A stretch of DNA of 33,262 nucleotides from Candidatus Rokuibacteriota bacterium (GTDB lineage Bacteria; Methylomirabilota; Methylomirabilia; Rokubacteriales; CSP1-6). Of the stretch, positions 1 to 9,408 are shown piece by piece. The stretch lies in assembly GCA_023248995.1 (NCBI GenBank), contig JAHFDN010000025.1:1-33262 (forward strand), written 5' to 3'. The stretch's first letter is position 1; every line of letters begins with the position of its first letter. Both the position numbers and the translations under genes were made by a program. The notes below the pieces were generated by a model. The model was given only the letters and a program-made list of their open reading frames with translations. It had not been told where the DNA came from and made no database searches.

Positions 1-2
1 AG

Positions 3-953
3 TGGGGTTGGCTCGATCCCAAGGAATCCCCGAAGCTGGTCGTCAATTCCGGGGACACGGTCGCGGTCGAGACCATGATGCACTCGCACAACGCCATCCA
101 GCCGGGCACCACCATGGAGGAGATTGTCAAGCTCCGGCTCGCCAATCCCGGGGGCGGACCGCATTCGGTTACGGGGCCGATCTGGGTGAACGGCGCCGAG
201 CCGGGCGAGACGATGGAGATCCGCATCAAGAAGATCACCCCGAAAGCGTTTGGGACGAACTTCCACCTCCCGGGCAAGCAGTTTCCCGCGGTCGGGCTCC
301 TCGCGCCGGAGTTCCCGGACGGATTCGTCCGCTACTTCTACCTTGACTGGGACAAGCGCCAGGCCGAGTTCAAGCCCGGCGTCATGATCGATCTCCAGCC
401 CTTCCCGGGCATTCTTGCCGTCGGCGTTGACCCCAACGAACCCAAGGAAAAGGCCGGCCCGCCGATCAAGGACCCCAAGGGGCGGACGAGCACACTCCGC
501 CCGTGGAAGAACGGCTCCAACATGGACATCAACGAACTTCAGGAAGGGACCACGATCTTCATCCCGATCTTCCTGAAGGGCGGGCTCATCTGGACCGGAG
601 ACTCTCACTGCCGCCAGGGTAACGGCGAGGTGAACCTCACCGCGCTTGAGTGCGCGTCCCGCGAGATCGTGATGCAGTTGATCGTACGGAGGGACATGAA
701 GGTCGAATGGCCCCGCATGGAGACCGCCACGCACTGGATCATGATGGGCTTCGACGAGGACCTCACGGAGGCCATGAAGATCGCCACCCGAGAGACGGTC
801 AACTTCCTCGCGAGCCAGAAGATGGTGCCGATGAGCCGCGACGAGGCGTACGCCCTGACCTCGATGGTGGGCGACTGCCGCGTGACGCAGATGGTGGACA
901 TCCGCAAGGGCGTGCACTGCATGGTCCCGAAGTCCATTTTTGTGAAAAAGTAG
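3..953 (+). CDS. Acetamidase/formamidase family protein (5' end outside window)
   Basis: Hydrolyses formamide or short-chain amides to ammonia and the carboxylate, probably in the cytoplasm. The reading frame is open from base 3, so the N-terminus lies outside the window; the first ATG (75) is internal, because the preceding codons (WGWLDPKESPKLVV) already read as the family's N-terminal region. Family features visible are the HSHNAI stretch near the visible start and the motif GDSHCRQGNGEV at about 600-635, matching the GD-H-QG-GE signature of FmdA-type enzymes. The visible 316 codons are most of a typical 310-410 aa protein. It ends in TAG only 3 nt before the next gene, so it is probably cotranscribed with the metal-transport genes, although no functional link is evident. 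The choice between formamide and acetamide cannot be made from sequence alone. Confidence 0.9.
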   Translation, partial: WGWLDPKESPKLVVNSGDTVAVETMMHSHNAIQPGTTMEEIVKLRLANPGGGPHSVTGPIWVNGAEPGETMEIRIKKITPKAFGTNFHLPGKQFPAVGLLAPEFPDGFVRYFYLDWDKRQAEFKPGVMIDLQPFPGILAVGVDPNEPKEKAGPPIKDPKGRTSTLRPWKNGSNMDINELQEGTTIFIPIFLKGGLIWTGDSHCRQGNGEVNLTALECASREIVMQLIVRRDMKVEWPRMETATHWIMMGFDEDLTEAMKIATRETVNFLASQKMVPMSRDEAYALTSMVGDCRVTQMVDIRKGVHCMVPKSIFVKK

Positions 954-956
954 CGA

Positions 957-1871
957 GTGCACCGCGCGCTCGCCCTCTTCCCCCTGCTGGTCGGGTGGGT
1001 CGCCCCCGCGTGGGGCGGCCCACTCGCCGTCGTCACCAGCTCGACGGACCTGAAGGCGCTTGTCGAAGCCGTGGGAGGGGACCGGGTCCGGGTGGAGAGC
1101 CTGGCCCCTGCCATCCACGAGCCGCACGCGGTGGAGGTGAAGCCGAGCCAGCTCGCCGAGCTGAAGTCGGCCGTTCTCCTAGTGAGGATCGGCCTCGACC
1201 ACGAGCCCTGGCTCCCTCGCGTGCTTCAGACGCTGAGTGACCCGCGCTTCGCCCCCGGAAGCCCCCACTACCTCGAAACCTGGAAGGGGATTCGTCTCCT
1301 CCAAACCGAGACCCCGAGGCTCAGGGCCGACCGCGGCGTCCACCTGCATGGATTCGGGAACACTCACTACTGGCTGGATCCCGGGAACGCACGGCCCATG
1401 ACCGGAGCGATACTCGGAGCGCTCAGTCGCCTGGCGCCGGCCGACAGTCCCTCCTTCGAGGCAAATCGGAAGCGCTTCCTCGAGCAACTGGATGCGCGCC
1501 TTGGGCGCTGGACGCAGGCAATGGCTCCCTACGGGGGCACCCGGGTGGTGGTGGCCCACGAGACGTGGCCGTACTTCGCCGAGCGGTTCGGTCTCAAGAT
1601 CGTCGCGGCGCTCGAGCCCACGCCGGGAGTGCCACCCTCCCCGTCCTACCTCGCCAAGCTCACCCAGCAGATGCGGGAGGCCGGGATCAAAGTCCTGATT
1701 GCCGAGCCCTCGTCCAGCGCCTCGCTCGTGAACGAGGTGGCGATCCGGAGCGGGGCCCGCGTCGTGACGCTCATCCCCTCTGTGGGAGGCAATCCTGAGG
1801 CCGGGGACTACCTGGCGCTTTTCGACCTGAACATCAAACGCCTCGCTGAAACTCTGGCCGCAGGCCGGTAA
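957..1871 (+). CDS. Zinc/manganese-type ABC transporter substrate-binding protein (ZnuA/TroA family)
   Basis: Periplasmic metal-binding protein of a cluster A-I ABC importer. It starts at GTG 957 and opens with a signal peptide (HRALALFPLLVGWVAPAWG). The 304-residue body follows the TroA fold: TSSTDLKALVEAVGGDRV near the N-terminus, His57 in HEPHAVEVKPSQ, a His in NTHYWLDPGNA (about residue 137), a His in VAHETWPYFAERFGL, and the late acidic ligand region IAEPSSSASLVNE. These are the usual metal-ligand positions. The long His-rich loop of high-affinity ZnuA proteins is absent; only VHLHGFGNTH is present, so the metal (Zn, Mn or other) is uncertain. The gene is 3 nt downstream of the formamidase and 1 nt upstream of the permease, so an operon is very likely. 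Confidence 0.9.
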   Translation: MHRALALFPLLVGWVAPAWGGPLAVVTSSTDLKALVEAVGGDRVRVESLAPAIHEPHAVEVKPSQLAELKSAVLLVRIGLDHEPWLPRVLQTLSDPRFAPGSPHYLETWKGIRLLQTETPRLRADRGVHLHGFGNTHYWLDPGNARPMTGAILGALSRLAPADSPSFEANRKRFLEQLDARLGRWTQAMAPYGGTRVVVAHETWPYFAERFGLKIVAALEPTPGVPPSPSYLAKLTQQMREAGIKVLIAEPSSSASLVNEVAIRSGARVVTLIPSVGGNPEAGDYLALFDLNIKRLAETLAAGR

Positions 1872-1872
1872 C

Positions 1873-3171
1873 ATGTGGCTTGCGTTCGACTTCCTCTGGC
1901 TCCCGTTCCTCGCCTGCCTCGTGCTGACCGGGATCCATGCCTACCTGGGCCTCCACGTCCTGGCCCGCGGCGTCATCTTCGTTGACCTGGCCCTGGCCCA
2001 GGTCGCGGCCCTCGGGATCACCATCGCATTCTTGGCCGGCCACACGATCCAGAGCGACGCTGCCTACTGGTACGCCCTGACGTTCACGGTCGGTGGGGCT
2101 GTCCTGTTCTCGGTGAGCCGGTTCCGCCGCGCCCCCATTCCCCAGGAGGCCATCATCGGGATCGTGTACGCGGTGTCGGCAGCGGCGGCCGTGCTGGTCG
2201 TGGATCGAGCCCCACAGGGCAGCGAGCACATCAAGCAGCTTCTGGTCGGAAGCATCCTCACCGTCACACCGAAGGAGGTGGGCGCCCTCGCGATCCTCTA
2301 TGCCGTGATCGGAGCGCTCCACTGGGCGATCCGCCGGCCGCTTCTTCAGATTTCCTTTGACCCGGAGGCCGCCCTCCGCCAAGGACGATGGATCCGCTGG
2401 TGGGACTTTCTTTTCTACGCTTCGTTTGGACTGGTCGTGACCAGCTCGGTCAGAATCGCCGGGGTCCTCCTCGTCTTCTCCTACCTCATCGTCCCGGCGG
2501 CCGTCGGGGCCCTCCTCACCCGGTCGGTCACCGGCCGCCTGACGATCGGCTGGGCGCTCGGCTCTCTCGTGAGCGTGATCGGCCTTTCGGCTTCCTACCT
2601 CTGGGACCTTCCGACCGGCGCCACGGTGGTGACCACTTTCGGCGCCCTTCTGGCCGCCGTGGCCCTCGGGCTGGGCGTGCGCACGCTCATCCAAGAACTC
2701 AGGCAGCGTGGCCTAAGTGCCCTCATTGGCGTGGGAATTGCTGGGTCTGCCATCGTCGGGATGCTCGGCCTCTTGCTAGTTCTCTTCCCCCAGATGGACC
2801 ACCATTGGCTCAACTGGGTCGAGGAGGCGGCGCCATCCGTCCAGCTCCTATTCCTCACCCCCCGGGAGCGCCAGACGTACTGGGACAGTCAGGAAGCCAT
2901 CCGGAAAGGGCTGGCCGACCTCCAGCGCCTCCGCGCCTTTCAGCAGGAGGTCCAGTGGGGAACGCGACACATGCCGGCAGACCAAGAGGAGCGGCTCCGT
3001 CAATTCCTGGCGGGACGGAGTGAGATCACCGCGGGAGATCGGCTCGTGCTCAGGACGCTCAGAAGCAAGGCGCGGGAACGCCAGCGCTACTGGCTAGGAG
3101 TTCCACTGTTCGCCGTCGGAGGCGTGGGCGCCCTCGCTCTTGCGCGGGCGCGGCGGCGAGGGACAGCCTAA
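1873..3171 (+). CDS. Metal ABC transporter permease (ABC-3/ZnuB family) with C-terminal extension
   Basis: Inner-membrane permease that would take metal from the preceding binding protein. Residues 1-270 form the multi-helix ABC-3 core ([56 protein letters not shown]). The usual family length is about 260-290 aa; this protein has 432. The extra 150 residues contain another helix ([20 protein letters not shown]), a soluble charged helical segment ([19 protein letters not shown] to [11 protein letters not shown]) and a final helix ([17 protein letters not shown]). No ATPase gene lies next to it: upstream is the binding protein, downstream a convergent gene overlapping by 4 nt. The permease must borrow an ATPase from elsewhere or have another role. 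A truncated paralogue of the core lies at 32931-33262. Confidence 0.88.
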   Translation: MWLAFDFLWLPFLACLVLTGIHAYLGLHVLARGVIFVDLALAQVAALGITIAFLAGHTIQSDAAYWYALTFTVGGAVLFSVSRFRRAPIPQEAIIGIVYAVSAAAAVLVVDRAPQGSEHIKQLLVGSILTVTPKEVGALAILYAVIGALHWAIRRPLLQISFDPEAALRQGRWIRWWDFLFYASFGLVVTSSVRIAGVLLVFSYLIVPAAVGALLTRSVTGRLTIGWALGSLVSVIGLSASYLWDLPTGATVVTTFGALLAAVALGLGVRTLIQELRQRGLSALIGVGIAGSAIVGMLGLLLVLFPQMDHHWLNWVEEAAPSVQLLFLTPRERQTYWDSQEAIRKGLADLQRLRAFQQEVQWGTRHMPADQEERLRQFLAGRSEITAGDRLVLRTLRSKARERQRYWLGVPLFAVGGVGALALARARRRGTA

Positions 3172-3809
3172 CGTCCTCGGAGTTTGCGCGCGGCCTCGGC
3201 GCGCATCTGCTGCATGGCGCGGGTCTCCTGGTCCGAGTAGCGCTCCTCCTTCCATGGATCCGCGCGCATGTGATAGCCGTTGACCTCCCAGAAGCCCGGC
3301 GGGTTCACGTCCAGGAACTCGAGCCCCCGCACCCACTTGGCGCTCTTCCAGAAGTAGACCTTGGGCACGACGAGGCGGCAGGGGCCGCCGTGGTCCGGCT
3401 CGAGGTCCCGGTCGTTGTGCTTGAGCGCCAGGAGCACGTCGTCGTCGATCAGGTCTGACAGCGCGATATTGGTCGTATAATCCGGGTCGGCGTGGACCAT
3501 GACCGCCGTTGCCTCGGGCTTGATCCGCACGTGCTTCAGGATCTCGCGGATGTGGACGCCTTCCCAGCGGTTGTCGAGCTTGGACCACCGGGTGACGCAG
3601 TGGACATCGGAGGCGATCTCCACCCGCGGGAGCTTCAGGAATTCCTCCCAGGTCCAGGCGACCTCCTGCTCCACCAGCCCGAAGCAGCGGAAGCTCCACT
3701 TCCGGGGATCGAAGCGCGGGGTGAGGCCGTACGTCAGCACCGGCCACTTGGCCGTGAGGACCTGGCCCGGCGGCAGGCGTTTTGCGAGTTCGGGATCAGG
3801 CCCTTTCAT
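3168..3809 (-). CDS. Sulfite-oxidase-like molybdopterin oxidoreductase
   Basis: Soluble 213-residue protein of the oxidoreductase molybdopterin-binding (SuoX/MsrP-like, COG2041) fold. The pterin-binding core is visible: [22 protein letters not shown], then [18 protein letters not shown], whose Cys is the expected Mo ligand, then [28 protein letters not shown] and a C-terminal [18 protein letters not shown] 3809 was chosen over a TTG six codons upstream because GGAG lies just before it and a TATA-rich stretch (GGTATATAG) precedes that. No Tat signal and no YedZ/MsrQ heme membrane partner is seen, so it is probably a cytoplasmic stand-alone member of unknown substrate. Its 3' end overlaps the permease gene by 4 nt (convergent). 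Confidence 0.88.
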   Translation of the reverse strand: MKGPDPELAKRLPPGQVLTAKWPVLTYGLTPRFDPRKWSFRCFGLVEQEVAWTWEEFLKLPRVEIASDVHCVTRWSKLDNRWEGVHIREILKHVRIKPEATAVMVHADPDYTTNIALSDLIDDDVLLALKHNDRDLEPDHGGPCRLVVPKVYFWKSAKWVRGLEFLDVNPPGFWEVNGYHMRADPWKEERYSDQETRAMQQMRAEAARKLRGR

Positions 3810-3925
3810 GGCTCCACTATATACCAAACCGTCGCGGCTGCACCCCGGTGCGGGCTCGCGACCCCTCGAGTCCGGGGGTGACCAATGAAGCGGCAGAAGG
3901 GAGGCGTTTAGAGATAGAATTGGCC

Positions 3926-6900
3926 ATGGCGTACCTCAGAGAGCCGCGGGGTCGTCTCTTCCGCAAGTACGTCCTCCTCTTCGTCACCCTGGTGAGCGGG
4001 GCTCTCTTGGCCAGCGGCCTCATCGAGATTTACTTCTCCTATCAGGAAAACAAAACAGCCCTGGTCCGCGTCCAGCGGGAAAAGGCCGAGGCCGCCGCCG
4101 CCAAGATCGAGCAGTTCGTCAAGGAGATCGAGCGCCAGATCGGTTGGACCACCCAGCCCCAGTGGGGCGTCCGTTCCGCCGCGCTGGAGCAGCGGCGCTT
4201 CGACTACTTGAGGCTGCTCCGGCAGTCCCCGGCGCTCACGGAGCTCAGCCAGCTGGACGCATCCGGCAGGGAACAGCTGCGCGTATCTCGTCTGGCCATG
4301 GACGTGGTGAGCAGCCAGGCCGATTTCTCCCGGGACCCGAAGTTTCTCCAGGCCTCGGCCGGCAAGACGTACTTCAGCCCGGTGTATTTCCGCAAGGAAT
4401 CCGAGCCGTACATGACGATCGCGATGGGCTCGAGCAGCGGCGATGTGGGCGTGACCGTCGCCGAGGTCAATCTGAAGTTCATCTGGGAGGCGGTCTCTCA
4501 GATCAAGGTCGGCAAGGCCGGCCATGCCTACGTGGTGGACTCCAGCGACCGCCTGATCGCCCACCCCGACATCAGCCTTGTCCTGAAGAAGACCGACCTC
4601 TCCGCGCTCCCGCAGGTCCAGGCCCTGCGCGCGCGCTCCCCGTCGCCAGCCGAGGCGCGGGACGAGGCGACGATCGCCCGGGACTTTCAGGGCCACCAGG
4701 TTCTCACCGCCTCCGCCGTCATCGCCCCGCTGGGATGGTTGGTCTTCGTAGATTTACCCCTGAAGGAGGCTTTCGCCCCCCTCTATTCGTCCATCTATCG
4801 GACAGCCTTGCTGTTGCTCGTGGGCATCGCGCTGTCGGTTTTGGCGAGCCTGTTCCTCGCCCGCAAGATGGTGACCCCGATCCAGGCGTTGCGGCGCGGT
4901 GCGGCCCGGATCGGGGCGGGTGATCTCGGCCACCGCCTCGAGGTCCGGACCGGCGACGAGCTGGAAGCCCTCGCCGACCAGTTCAACAGCATGACCGGCC
5001 AGCTCCAAGAGTCTTACGCAAACCTCGAGCAGAAGGTGGAAGTGCGGACGCGCGAGCTCTCCGAGGCCCTGGAGCAGCAGACCGCCACCGCCGAGATCCT
5101 GCGAGTCATCAGCAGCTCGCCGACTGACATCCAGCCCGTGCTGGACGCCGTGGCCGAGAGCGCCGCCCGGGTGTGTGGCGCACACGATGCCCTCATCTTT
5201 CGCATCGGGGGTGACGTCCTTCGGCTGGCGGCCCATTACGGGCCACTCACCTGGACGGCCGAGAGCATGCCCGTCAGCCGTGGCTCGGTCACCGGGCGAG
5301 CCATCGTGGATCGACAGACGCTTCATGTCCATGATCTCGCCGCAGAGCCCGAATCGGAGTTCCCCGTCGGAAGGGCTATGCAAGAACGCTACGGTCAGCG
5401 GACGGTCCTCGCGACGCCGCTGCTCCGCGAAGGCGTCGCGATCGGGGCCATCGCCATCCGCCGGCTGGAGGTCCGCCCATTCTCGGAGAAACAGATCGCG
5501 CTGCTGGAGACGTTCGCCGACCAGGCGGTCATCGCCATCGAGAACGTCCGCCTCTTCCAGGAGCTCCAGGCCAAGAACCGCGAGGTGACCGAGGCCCTCG
5601 AGCAGCAAACGGCCACGAGCGAAGTCCTCAAGGTGATCAGCCGCTCGACTTTTGACCTTCAACCCGTACTCGAAACGCTTATCGAGAACGCGGCGAGGCT
5701 GTGCGGCGCCGATCAGGGGATCATCTACAGGCTGGATGGTGAGTTGTACCGGCTAGCGGCCTGCCACAACGTCTCCCCTGAGTTCACGGCTTTCGTTGAG
5801 CAACATCCGCTCCACTCCGGGCGAGCGACCGCCATAGGGCGGATTGGGCTCGAGCGCAGAGCGGTTCATATCCCCGACATCCTGGCTGACCCCGAGTACA
5901 CATACCCCGGCGCCGGACTGGGAAAGATCCGAACGATACTGGGCGTTCCGATGCTCAGGGAGGGCGTCCCCATTGGAGCGTTTTCGATCTGGCGGGAGGA
6001 AGTCCGGCCGTTCACCGAAAAGCAAATTGAACTGGTCACGACCTTCGCCGACCAAGCCGTCATCGCCATCGAGAACGTCCGCCTCTTCCAAGAGCTGCAG
6101 GCCAGGACCCGCGAGCTGACCCGCTCGGTGGAAGAACTCAAAGCCCTGGGGGAAGTCAGCCAGGCAGTCAGCTCCACGCTCGATCTCGAAACGGTGCTGA
6201 AGACGATCGTCTCCCGTGCCGTCGAGCTCTCCGGAGCGATGTGTGGTCTGATCTACGAGTACGACGAGGCCTCCCAGGAGTTCCACCTGCGGGCACACGA
6301 CCGGATGGAGGAGGAACTGGTGGAGGTGCTGCGGAACTCCCCGGTCCGCCTGGGTGAGGGCGCGGCCGGGCAGGCTGCTGCCACCCGAGCGCCGGTCGAA
6401 GTGGCGGACACCCTCGACGAGAAGCAATACGGCGTCACCCGCGTGCGGTCGGTCCTGGTTCGACTCGGCCACCGCTCCCTTCTCGCCATCCCCCTCCTCT
6501 TCGAAGACCGGGTCCTCGGTACGCTGAACGTCCACCGACGAGAGCCAGGACGTTTTCCTCCCGAAGTCGTGAACCTCCTCCAGACATTCGCCACCCAGTC
6601 GGTCCTGGCGATCCAGAACGCCCGGCTCTTCCGCGAGATCGAAGACAAGAGCCAGCAGCTCGAGGTCGCCGACCGGCACAAGTCCGAGTTCCTGGCCAAC
6701 ATGTCCCACGAGCTCCGTACACCGCTCAACGCCATCATCGGCTTCTCCGAGGTCCTCCTGGAGCGCATGTTCGGTGAGATCAATGAGAAGCAGGCCGAGT
6801 ACCTCCAAGATGTCCTCTCCTCGGGACGTCACCTCCTCTCCTTGATCAACGACATCCTGGACCTCTCCAAGATCGAAGCGGGGAGGATGGAGCTCGAGCT

Positions 6901-7372
6901 CACGAGGTTCGACCTTCCCACGGCGCTGGCGAACGCCCTCACCCTCGTCCAGGAGCGGGCCAGCCGCCAGGGGATCGCCCTCGACCTCACCGTGGACAAG
7001 AGCCTCGCCGACTTCCTCGCGGATGAGCGGAAGGTCAAGCAGATCGTCCTGAATCTCCTCTCCAACGCCATCAAGTTCACCCCCGAGGGCGGCCGCGTCA
7101 GCCTCAGAGCGATGCCCGCCGACGGCGCGGTGGAGATCTCCGTCAGCGACACCGGCATCGGGATTGCCGCGGAGGATCATGAGGTCATCTTCGAGGAGTT
7201 CCGCCAGGTGGGGAGCGACTACGCCAAGAAGCGCGAGGGCACCGGGCTCGGGCTGACGCTGACGAGGAAGTTCGTCGAGATGCACGGCGGCAGGATCTGG
7301 GTGAAGAGCGAACTGGGCAAGGGCTCCACCTTCACCTTCACGCTACCGGGGGGACAATGGCGAACGAGCTGA
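3926..7372 (+). CDS. Membrane sensor histidine kinase: Cache-like sensor, HAMP, three GAF domains, HisKA, HATPase
   Basis: Phosphorelay sensor of about 1148 residues. Order: TM1 ([23 protein letters not shown]), an extracytoplasmic Cache-type ligand domain (about 40-285), TM2 ([19 protein letters not shown]), HAMP (about 315-370, [18 protein letters not shown]), coiled coil, GAF1 (about 395-545), GAF2 (about 570-720), GAF3 (about 740-900), HisKA with phospho-acceptor His928 in [17 protein letters not shown], and HATPase with N box ([13 protein letters not shown]), G1 (DTGIGI) and G2 (GTGLGL). The linkers before GAF1 and GAF2 are nearly the same peptide ([14 protein letters not shown]). ATG 3926 is chosen because [15 protein letters not shown] gives a normal short N-terminus before TM1; its ribosome-binding site is weak (GGGAGG about 21 nt upstream). 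The gene overlaps the next by 16 nt. The signal sensed is unknown. Confidence 0.92.
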   Translation: MAYLREPRGRLFRKYVLLFVTLVSGALLASGLIEIYFSYQENKTALVRVQREKAEAAAAKIEQFVKEIERQIGWTTQPQWGVRSAALEQRRFDYLRLLRQSPALTELSQLDASGREQLRVSRLAMDVVSSQADFSRDPKFLQASAGKTYFSPVYFRKESEPYMTIAMGSSSGDVGVTVAEVNLKFIWEAVSQIKVGKAGHAYVVDSSDRLIAHPDISLVLKKTDLSALPQVQALRARSPSPAEARDEATIARDFQGHQVLTASAVIAPLGWLVFVDLPLKEAFAPLYSSIYRTALLLLVGIALSVLASLFLARKMVTPIQALRRGAARIGAGDLGHRLEVRTGDELEALADQFNSMTGQLQESYANLEQKVEVRTRELSEALEQQTATAEILRVISSSPTDIQPVLDAVAESAARVCGAHDALIFRIGGDVLRLAAHYGPLTWTAESMPVSRGSVTGRAIVDRQTLHVHDLAAEPESEFPVGRAMQERYGQRTVLATPLLREGVAIGAIAIRRLEVRPFSEKQIALLETFADQAVIAIENVRLFQELQAKNREVTEALEQQTATSEVLKVISRSTFDLQPVLETLIENAARLCGADQGIIYRLDGELYRLAACHNVSPEFTAFVEQHPLHSGRATAIGRIGLERRAVHIPDILADPEYTYPGAGLGKIRTILGVPMLREGVPIGAFSIWREEVRPFTEKQIELVTTFADQAVIAIENVRLFQELQARTRELTRSVEELKALGEVSQAVSSTLDLETVLKTIVSRAVELSGAMCGLIYEYDEASQEFHLRAHDRMEEELVEVLRNSPVRLGEGAAGQAAATRAPVEVADTLDEKQYGVTRVRSVLVRLGHRSLLAIPLLFEDRVLGTLNVHRREPGRFPPEVVNLLQTFATQSVLAIQNARLFREIEDKSQQLEVADRHKSEFLANMSHELRTPLNAIIGFSEVLLERMFGEINEKQAEYLQDVLSSGRHLLSLINDILDLSKIEAGRMELELTRFDLPTALANALTLVQERASRQGIALDLTVDKSLADFLADERKVKQIVLNLLSNAIKFTPEGGRVSLRAMPADGAVEISVSDTGIGIAAEDHEVIFEEFRQVGSDYAKKREGTGLGLTLTRKFVEMHGGRIWVKSELGKGSTFTFTLPGGQWRTS
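5513..6104 (+). repeat. Near-identical direct DNA repeats at the ends of GAF1 and GAF2
   Basis: The segments 5513-5572 and about 6044-6103 (531 nt apart, exactly 177 codons) are nearly the same DNA, differing at a handful of positions. Both encode [20 protein letters not shown]. The same region at the end of GAF3 (about 6590-6650) is recognisably related but much more diverged. This is evidence of recent in-frame duplication, or of gene conversion, between GAF1 and GAF2. Confidence 0.8.
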
Positions 7373-7731
7373 TTCTCATCGTCGAGGACAACGAAAAGAA
7401 CCGGAAGCTGGTGCGGGACGTGCTCCAGTTCAAGGGCTACCGCACCGAGGAAGCGGAGACCGCCGAGGAGGGAATCCGCCTGGCTCAGGAATCCCGCCCC
7501 GCCCTCATCCTCATGGACATCCAGCTCCCGGGGATGAACGGCATCGAAGCCCTGGGGCGTCTCCGGGCCGATCCGAGGACCAAGAAGATCCCGGTCATCG
7601 CGGTCACGGCGTCGGCGATGACCCACGACCGGCAGAAGATCATGGCAGCAGGGTTCGACGGCTACCAGTCGAAGCCGATCAACGTGAAGGAGTTCTTGGT
7701 CGCGGTGCGCGAGATGCTGGACCGCAAATGA
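7357..7731 (+). CDS. Single-domain response regulator (CheY/DivK-like receiver)
   Basis: A 124-residue receiver with no output domain. Acidic pocket Glu10/Asp11 (IVEDNEKN), phospho-acceptor Asp54 (LILMDIQLPGMNG), switch Thr84 (AVTASAM) and Lys106 (YQSKPINVKEF) are all present. The wording LMDIQLPGMNGIEAL and TASAMTHDRQKIMAAGFDGY is close to DivK-type receivers that follow multi-GAF kinases. The start lies 16 nt inside the kinase gene and the TGA overlaps the next ATG as ATGA, so the three genes should be translated as a coupled set. It probably receives phosphate from His928 of the kinase and may pass it on; no phosphotransfer protein is encoded nearby. Confidence 0.94.
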   Translation: MANELILIVEDNEKNRKLVRDVLQFKGYRTEEAETAEEGIRLAQESRPALILMDIQLPGMNGIEALGRLRADPRTKKIPVIAVTASAMTHDRQKIMAAGFDGYQSKPINVKEFLVAVREMLDRK

Positions 7732-8822
7732 CCACTCCCGCCAAGATTCTCGTGGTGGACGACACCCCTCAGAACGTCAAGCTCCTGGCCGACCTTCTGA
7801 CCGTGAAGGGGTATGCGGTGGTGACGGCCGCGTCCGGGCGCGAGGCACTCGAGCTCGTGGACAAGGAACGGCCGGACCTGGTGTTGCTGGACGTGGTGAT
7901 GCCGCAGATGAGCGGATACGAGGTGTGCCGCCTCATCCGGGACAAGTCTGCGACCACGGCCCTGCCGGTGGTGATGGTGACGGCCCTCGATCCGGCGCAG
8001 GAACGGATCAAGGGGCTCGAGGCCGGGGCCGACGACTTCCTCACCAAGCCGATCAATCAACCCGAGTTGCTCGCGCGCGTCCGCTCGCTCCTCAGGATCA
8101 AGGAGCTGCACGACCAGCTCGCCGACTGGAACCGGAAACTCGAGGAGCGCGTCCAGGAGCAGGTGAGCCAGCTGGAGCGCCTGGGGCGGCTGAAGCGCTT
8201 CTTCTCGCCGCAGCTCGCGGAGCTGATCGTGGCGGGCGGGGCCGAAGATCCCCTCAAGACCCACCGGCGGGAGGTGACGGTGGTTTTTCTGGACCTCCGG
8301 GGCTTCACCGCCTTCGCCGAAACCTCCGACCCCGAAGAAGTCATGGGCGTGCTCCGCGAATACCACGCCGAGATGGGGAGCCTGATCCTCAACCACGAAG
8401 GCACGCTCGAGCGCTTCACCGGCGACGGCATGATGATCTTCTTCAACGATCCGGTGCCGGTGGCGAACCCGGCGGAGCGGGCGATCCGGATGGCCGTGGC
8501 CATGCGGGAGCGCGTGACCGATCTGATCGCCGTATGGCAGAAGCGCGGGTACGAGCTCGACTTCGGGGTCGGCATCGCCCAGGGCTACGCCACCATCGGC
8601 GCCATCGGCTTCGAGGGGCGCTGGGACTACGGGGCCATCGGCCCCGTCACCAACCTGGCCGCCCGCCTCTGCGGAGAAGCCAGGCCCGGTCAGATCCTGA
8701 TCTCCCGGCGCCTCCTGGGAACGGTGGAGAAACTGGTGGAGGTGGAGCCCATCGGTGAGCTCGTCCTCAAGGGGTTCCACCGCCCGATCACCGCCTGGAA
8801 CGTCCTTAGCCTCAAAGGATAG
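7728..8822 (+). CDS. Response regulator with class III adenylate/guanylate cyclase output
   Basis: A 364-residue protein that probably makes cAMP or cGMP under phosphorelay control. Residues 1-125 are a receiver (ILVVDDTPQN, phospho-site Asp55 in LVLLDVVMPQMSG, Thr in MVTALD, Lys in FLTKPINQ). A coiled coil follows (LHDQLADWNRKLEERVQEQVSQLERL). From about 180 on is a class III cyclase with metal Asp in FLDLRGFTAFAE, second metal Asp in ERFTGDGMMIFF, and the purine/transition-state region RWDYGAIGPVTNLAARL. The purine-contacting Lys of classical enzymes (DKFIGD) reads Arg here (ERFTGD), as in many bacterial cyclases, so base choice cannot be assigned. It overlaps the upstream receiver by 4 nt; the TAG ends the operon. 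Confidence 0.93.
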   Translation: MTTPAKILVVDDTPQNVKLLADLLTVKGYAVVTAASGREALELVDKERPDLVLLDVVMPQMSGYEVCRLIRDKSATTALPVVMVTALDPAQERIKGLEAGADDFLTKPINQPELLARVRSLLRIKELHDQLADWNRKLEERVQEQVSQLERLGRLKRFFSPQLAELIVAGGAEDPLKTHRREVTVVFLDLRGFTAFAETSDPEEVMGVLREYHAEMGSLILNHEGTLERFTGDGMMIFFNDPVPVANPAERAIRMAVAMRERVTDLIAVWQKRGYELDFGVGIAQGYATIGAIGFEGRWDYGAIGPVTNLAARLCGEARPGQILISRRLLGTVEKLVEVEPIGELVLKGFHRPITAWNVLSLKG

Positions 8823-8951
8823 CCCGCCTCGCCGTCTTGTCCCCCGGCTGCCAAATGGGCACCCGGGAGCCCGTCCGCTCCGGCACGCCGATTTTCATGG
8901 CTTCCGCCCACCCCACAAAATACTCTGCATTTCTAGCCACTTCCGGGCCAG

Positions 8952-9302
8952 ATGTCTCAACAGCTGCCCCAGAAACCCGCTGGCATGTCCGATGCACAAT
9001 CGGAGGGCATGACGACCCGATCGCGGCTCCTCCTGGTCCTCCTCCTGGTTGGCATCGTCGCCGTCAGCCTCATCACGGCGTTTACCGCCGAGGCGGCCCC
9101 TTCACCCGAACAGGTTTACGAGAACTCGCCGGTCCTCAAGTTCGACTCGGCCCAGCTTCGCGTGCAGGAAGCGGCCCTTGCACTGTTCCGCGCCGGGTGC
9201 CTCGAGGCCAGGGTGCTGGTCTTCCCCGACCTGGACGGCAGCTTCGAAGTGTACGCCACCTGCATCGAGTGGCCCGAAGTCCGGCCCGCCGCGCAGCAGT
9301 AA
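8952..9302 (+). CDS. Small membrane-anchored or secreted protein of unknown function
   Basis: No family recognised. The frame encodes up to 116 residues, but ATG 9009 is also plausible. From there the protein starts MTTRSRLLLVLLLVGIVAV, a typical signal peptide or anchor ending near TAEAAPS, and GGAGG sits 2 nt upstream, a rather short spacing. The mature part (about 75 residues) is soluble, with VYENSPVLKFDSAQLRVQEAALALFRAGC and VLVFPDLDGSFEVYATCIEW. It contains two Cys that could form a disulfide in the periplasm. The 129 bp upstream (8823-8951) contain no other gene. Confidence 0.55.
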   Translation: MSQQLPQKPAGMSDAQSEGMTTRSRLLLVLLLVGIVAVSLITAFTAEAAPSPEQVYENSPVLKFDSAQLRVQEAALALFRAGCLEARVLVFPDLDGSFEVYATCIEWPEVRPAAQQ

Positions 9303-9339
9303 GTTCCCCGCTCCCACACCCTCGCCCCAGAAAACGCGT

Positions 9340-9367
9340 TCCGCATCTCTGCCGGGGGGTCTATAAT
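9340..9367 (+). promoter_or_regulatory. Putative sigma-70-type promoter of the NYN-LOTUS gene
   Basis: A perfect TATAAT at 9362-9367 stands out in very GC-rich sequence. A weak -35-like TTCCGC lies at 9340-9345 (16 nt spacer). Transcription would begin about 35 nt before ATG 9409, and an AAGGAAGGA ribosome-binding site lies between. Confidence 0.5.
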
Positions 9368-9408
9368 ACCTATGTGACCGCCCCCCTACTCAAGGAAGGA
9401 CATCCCGC

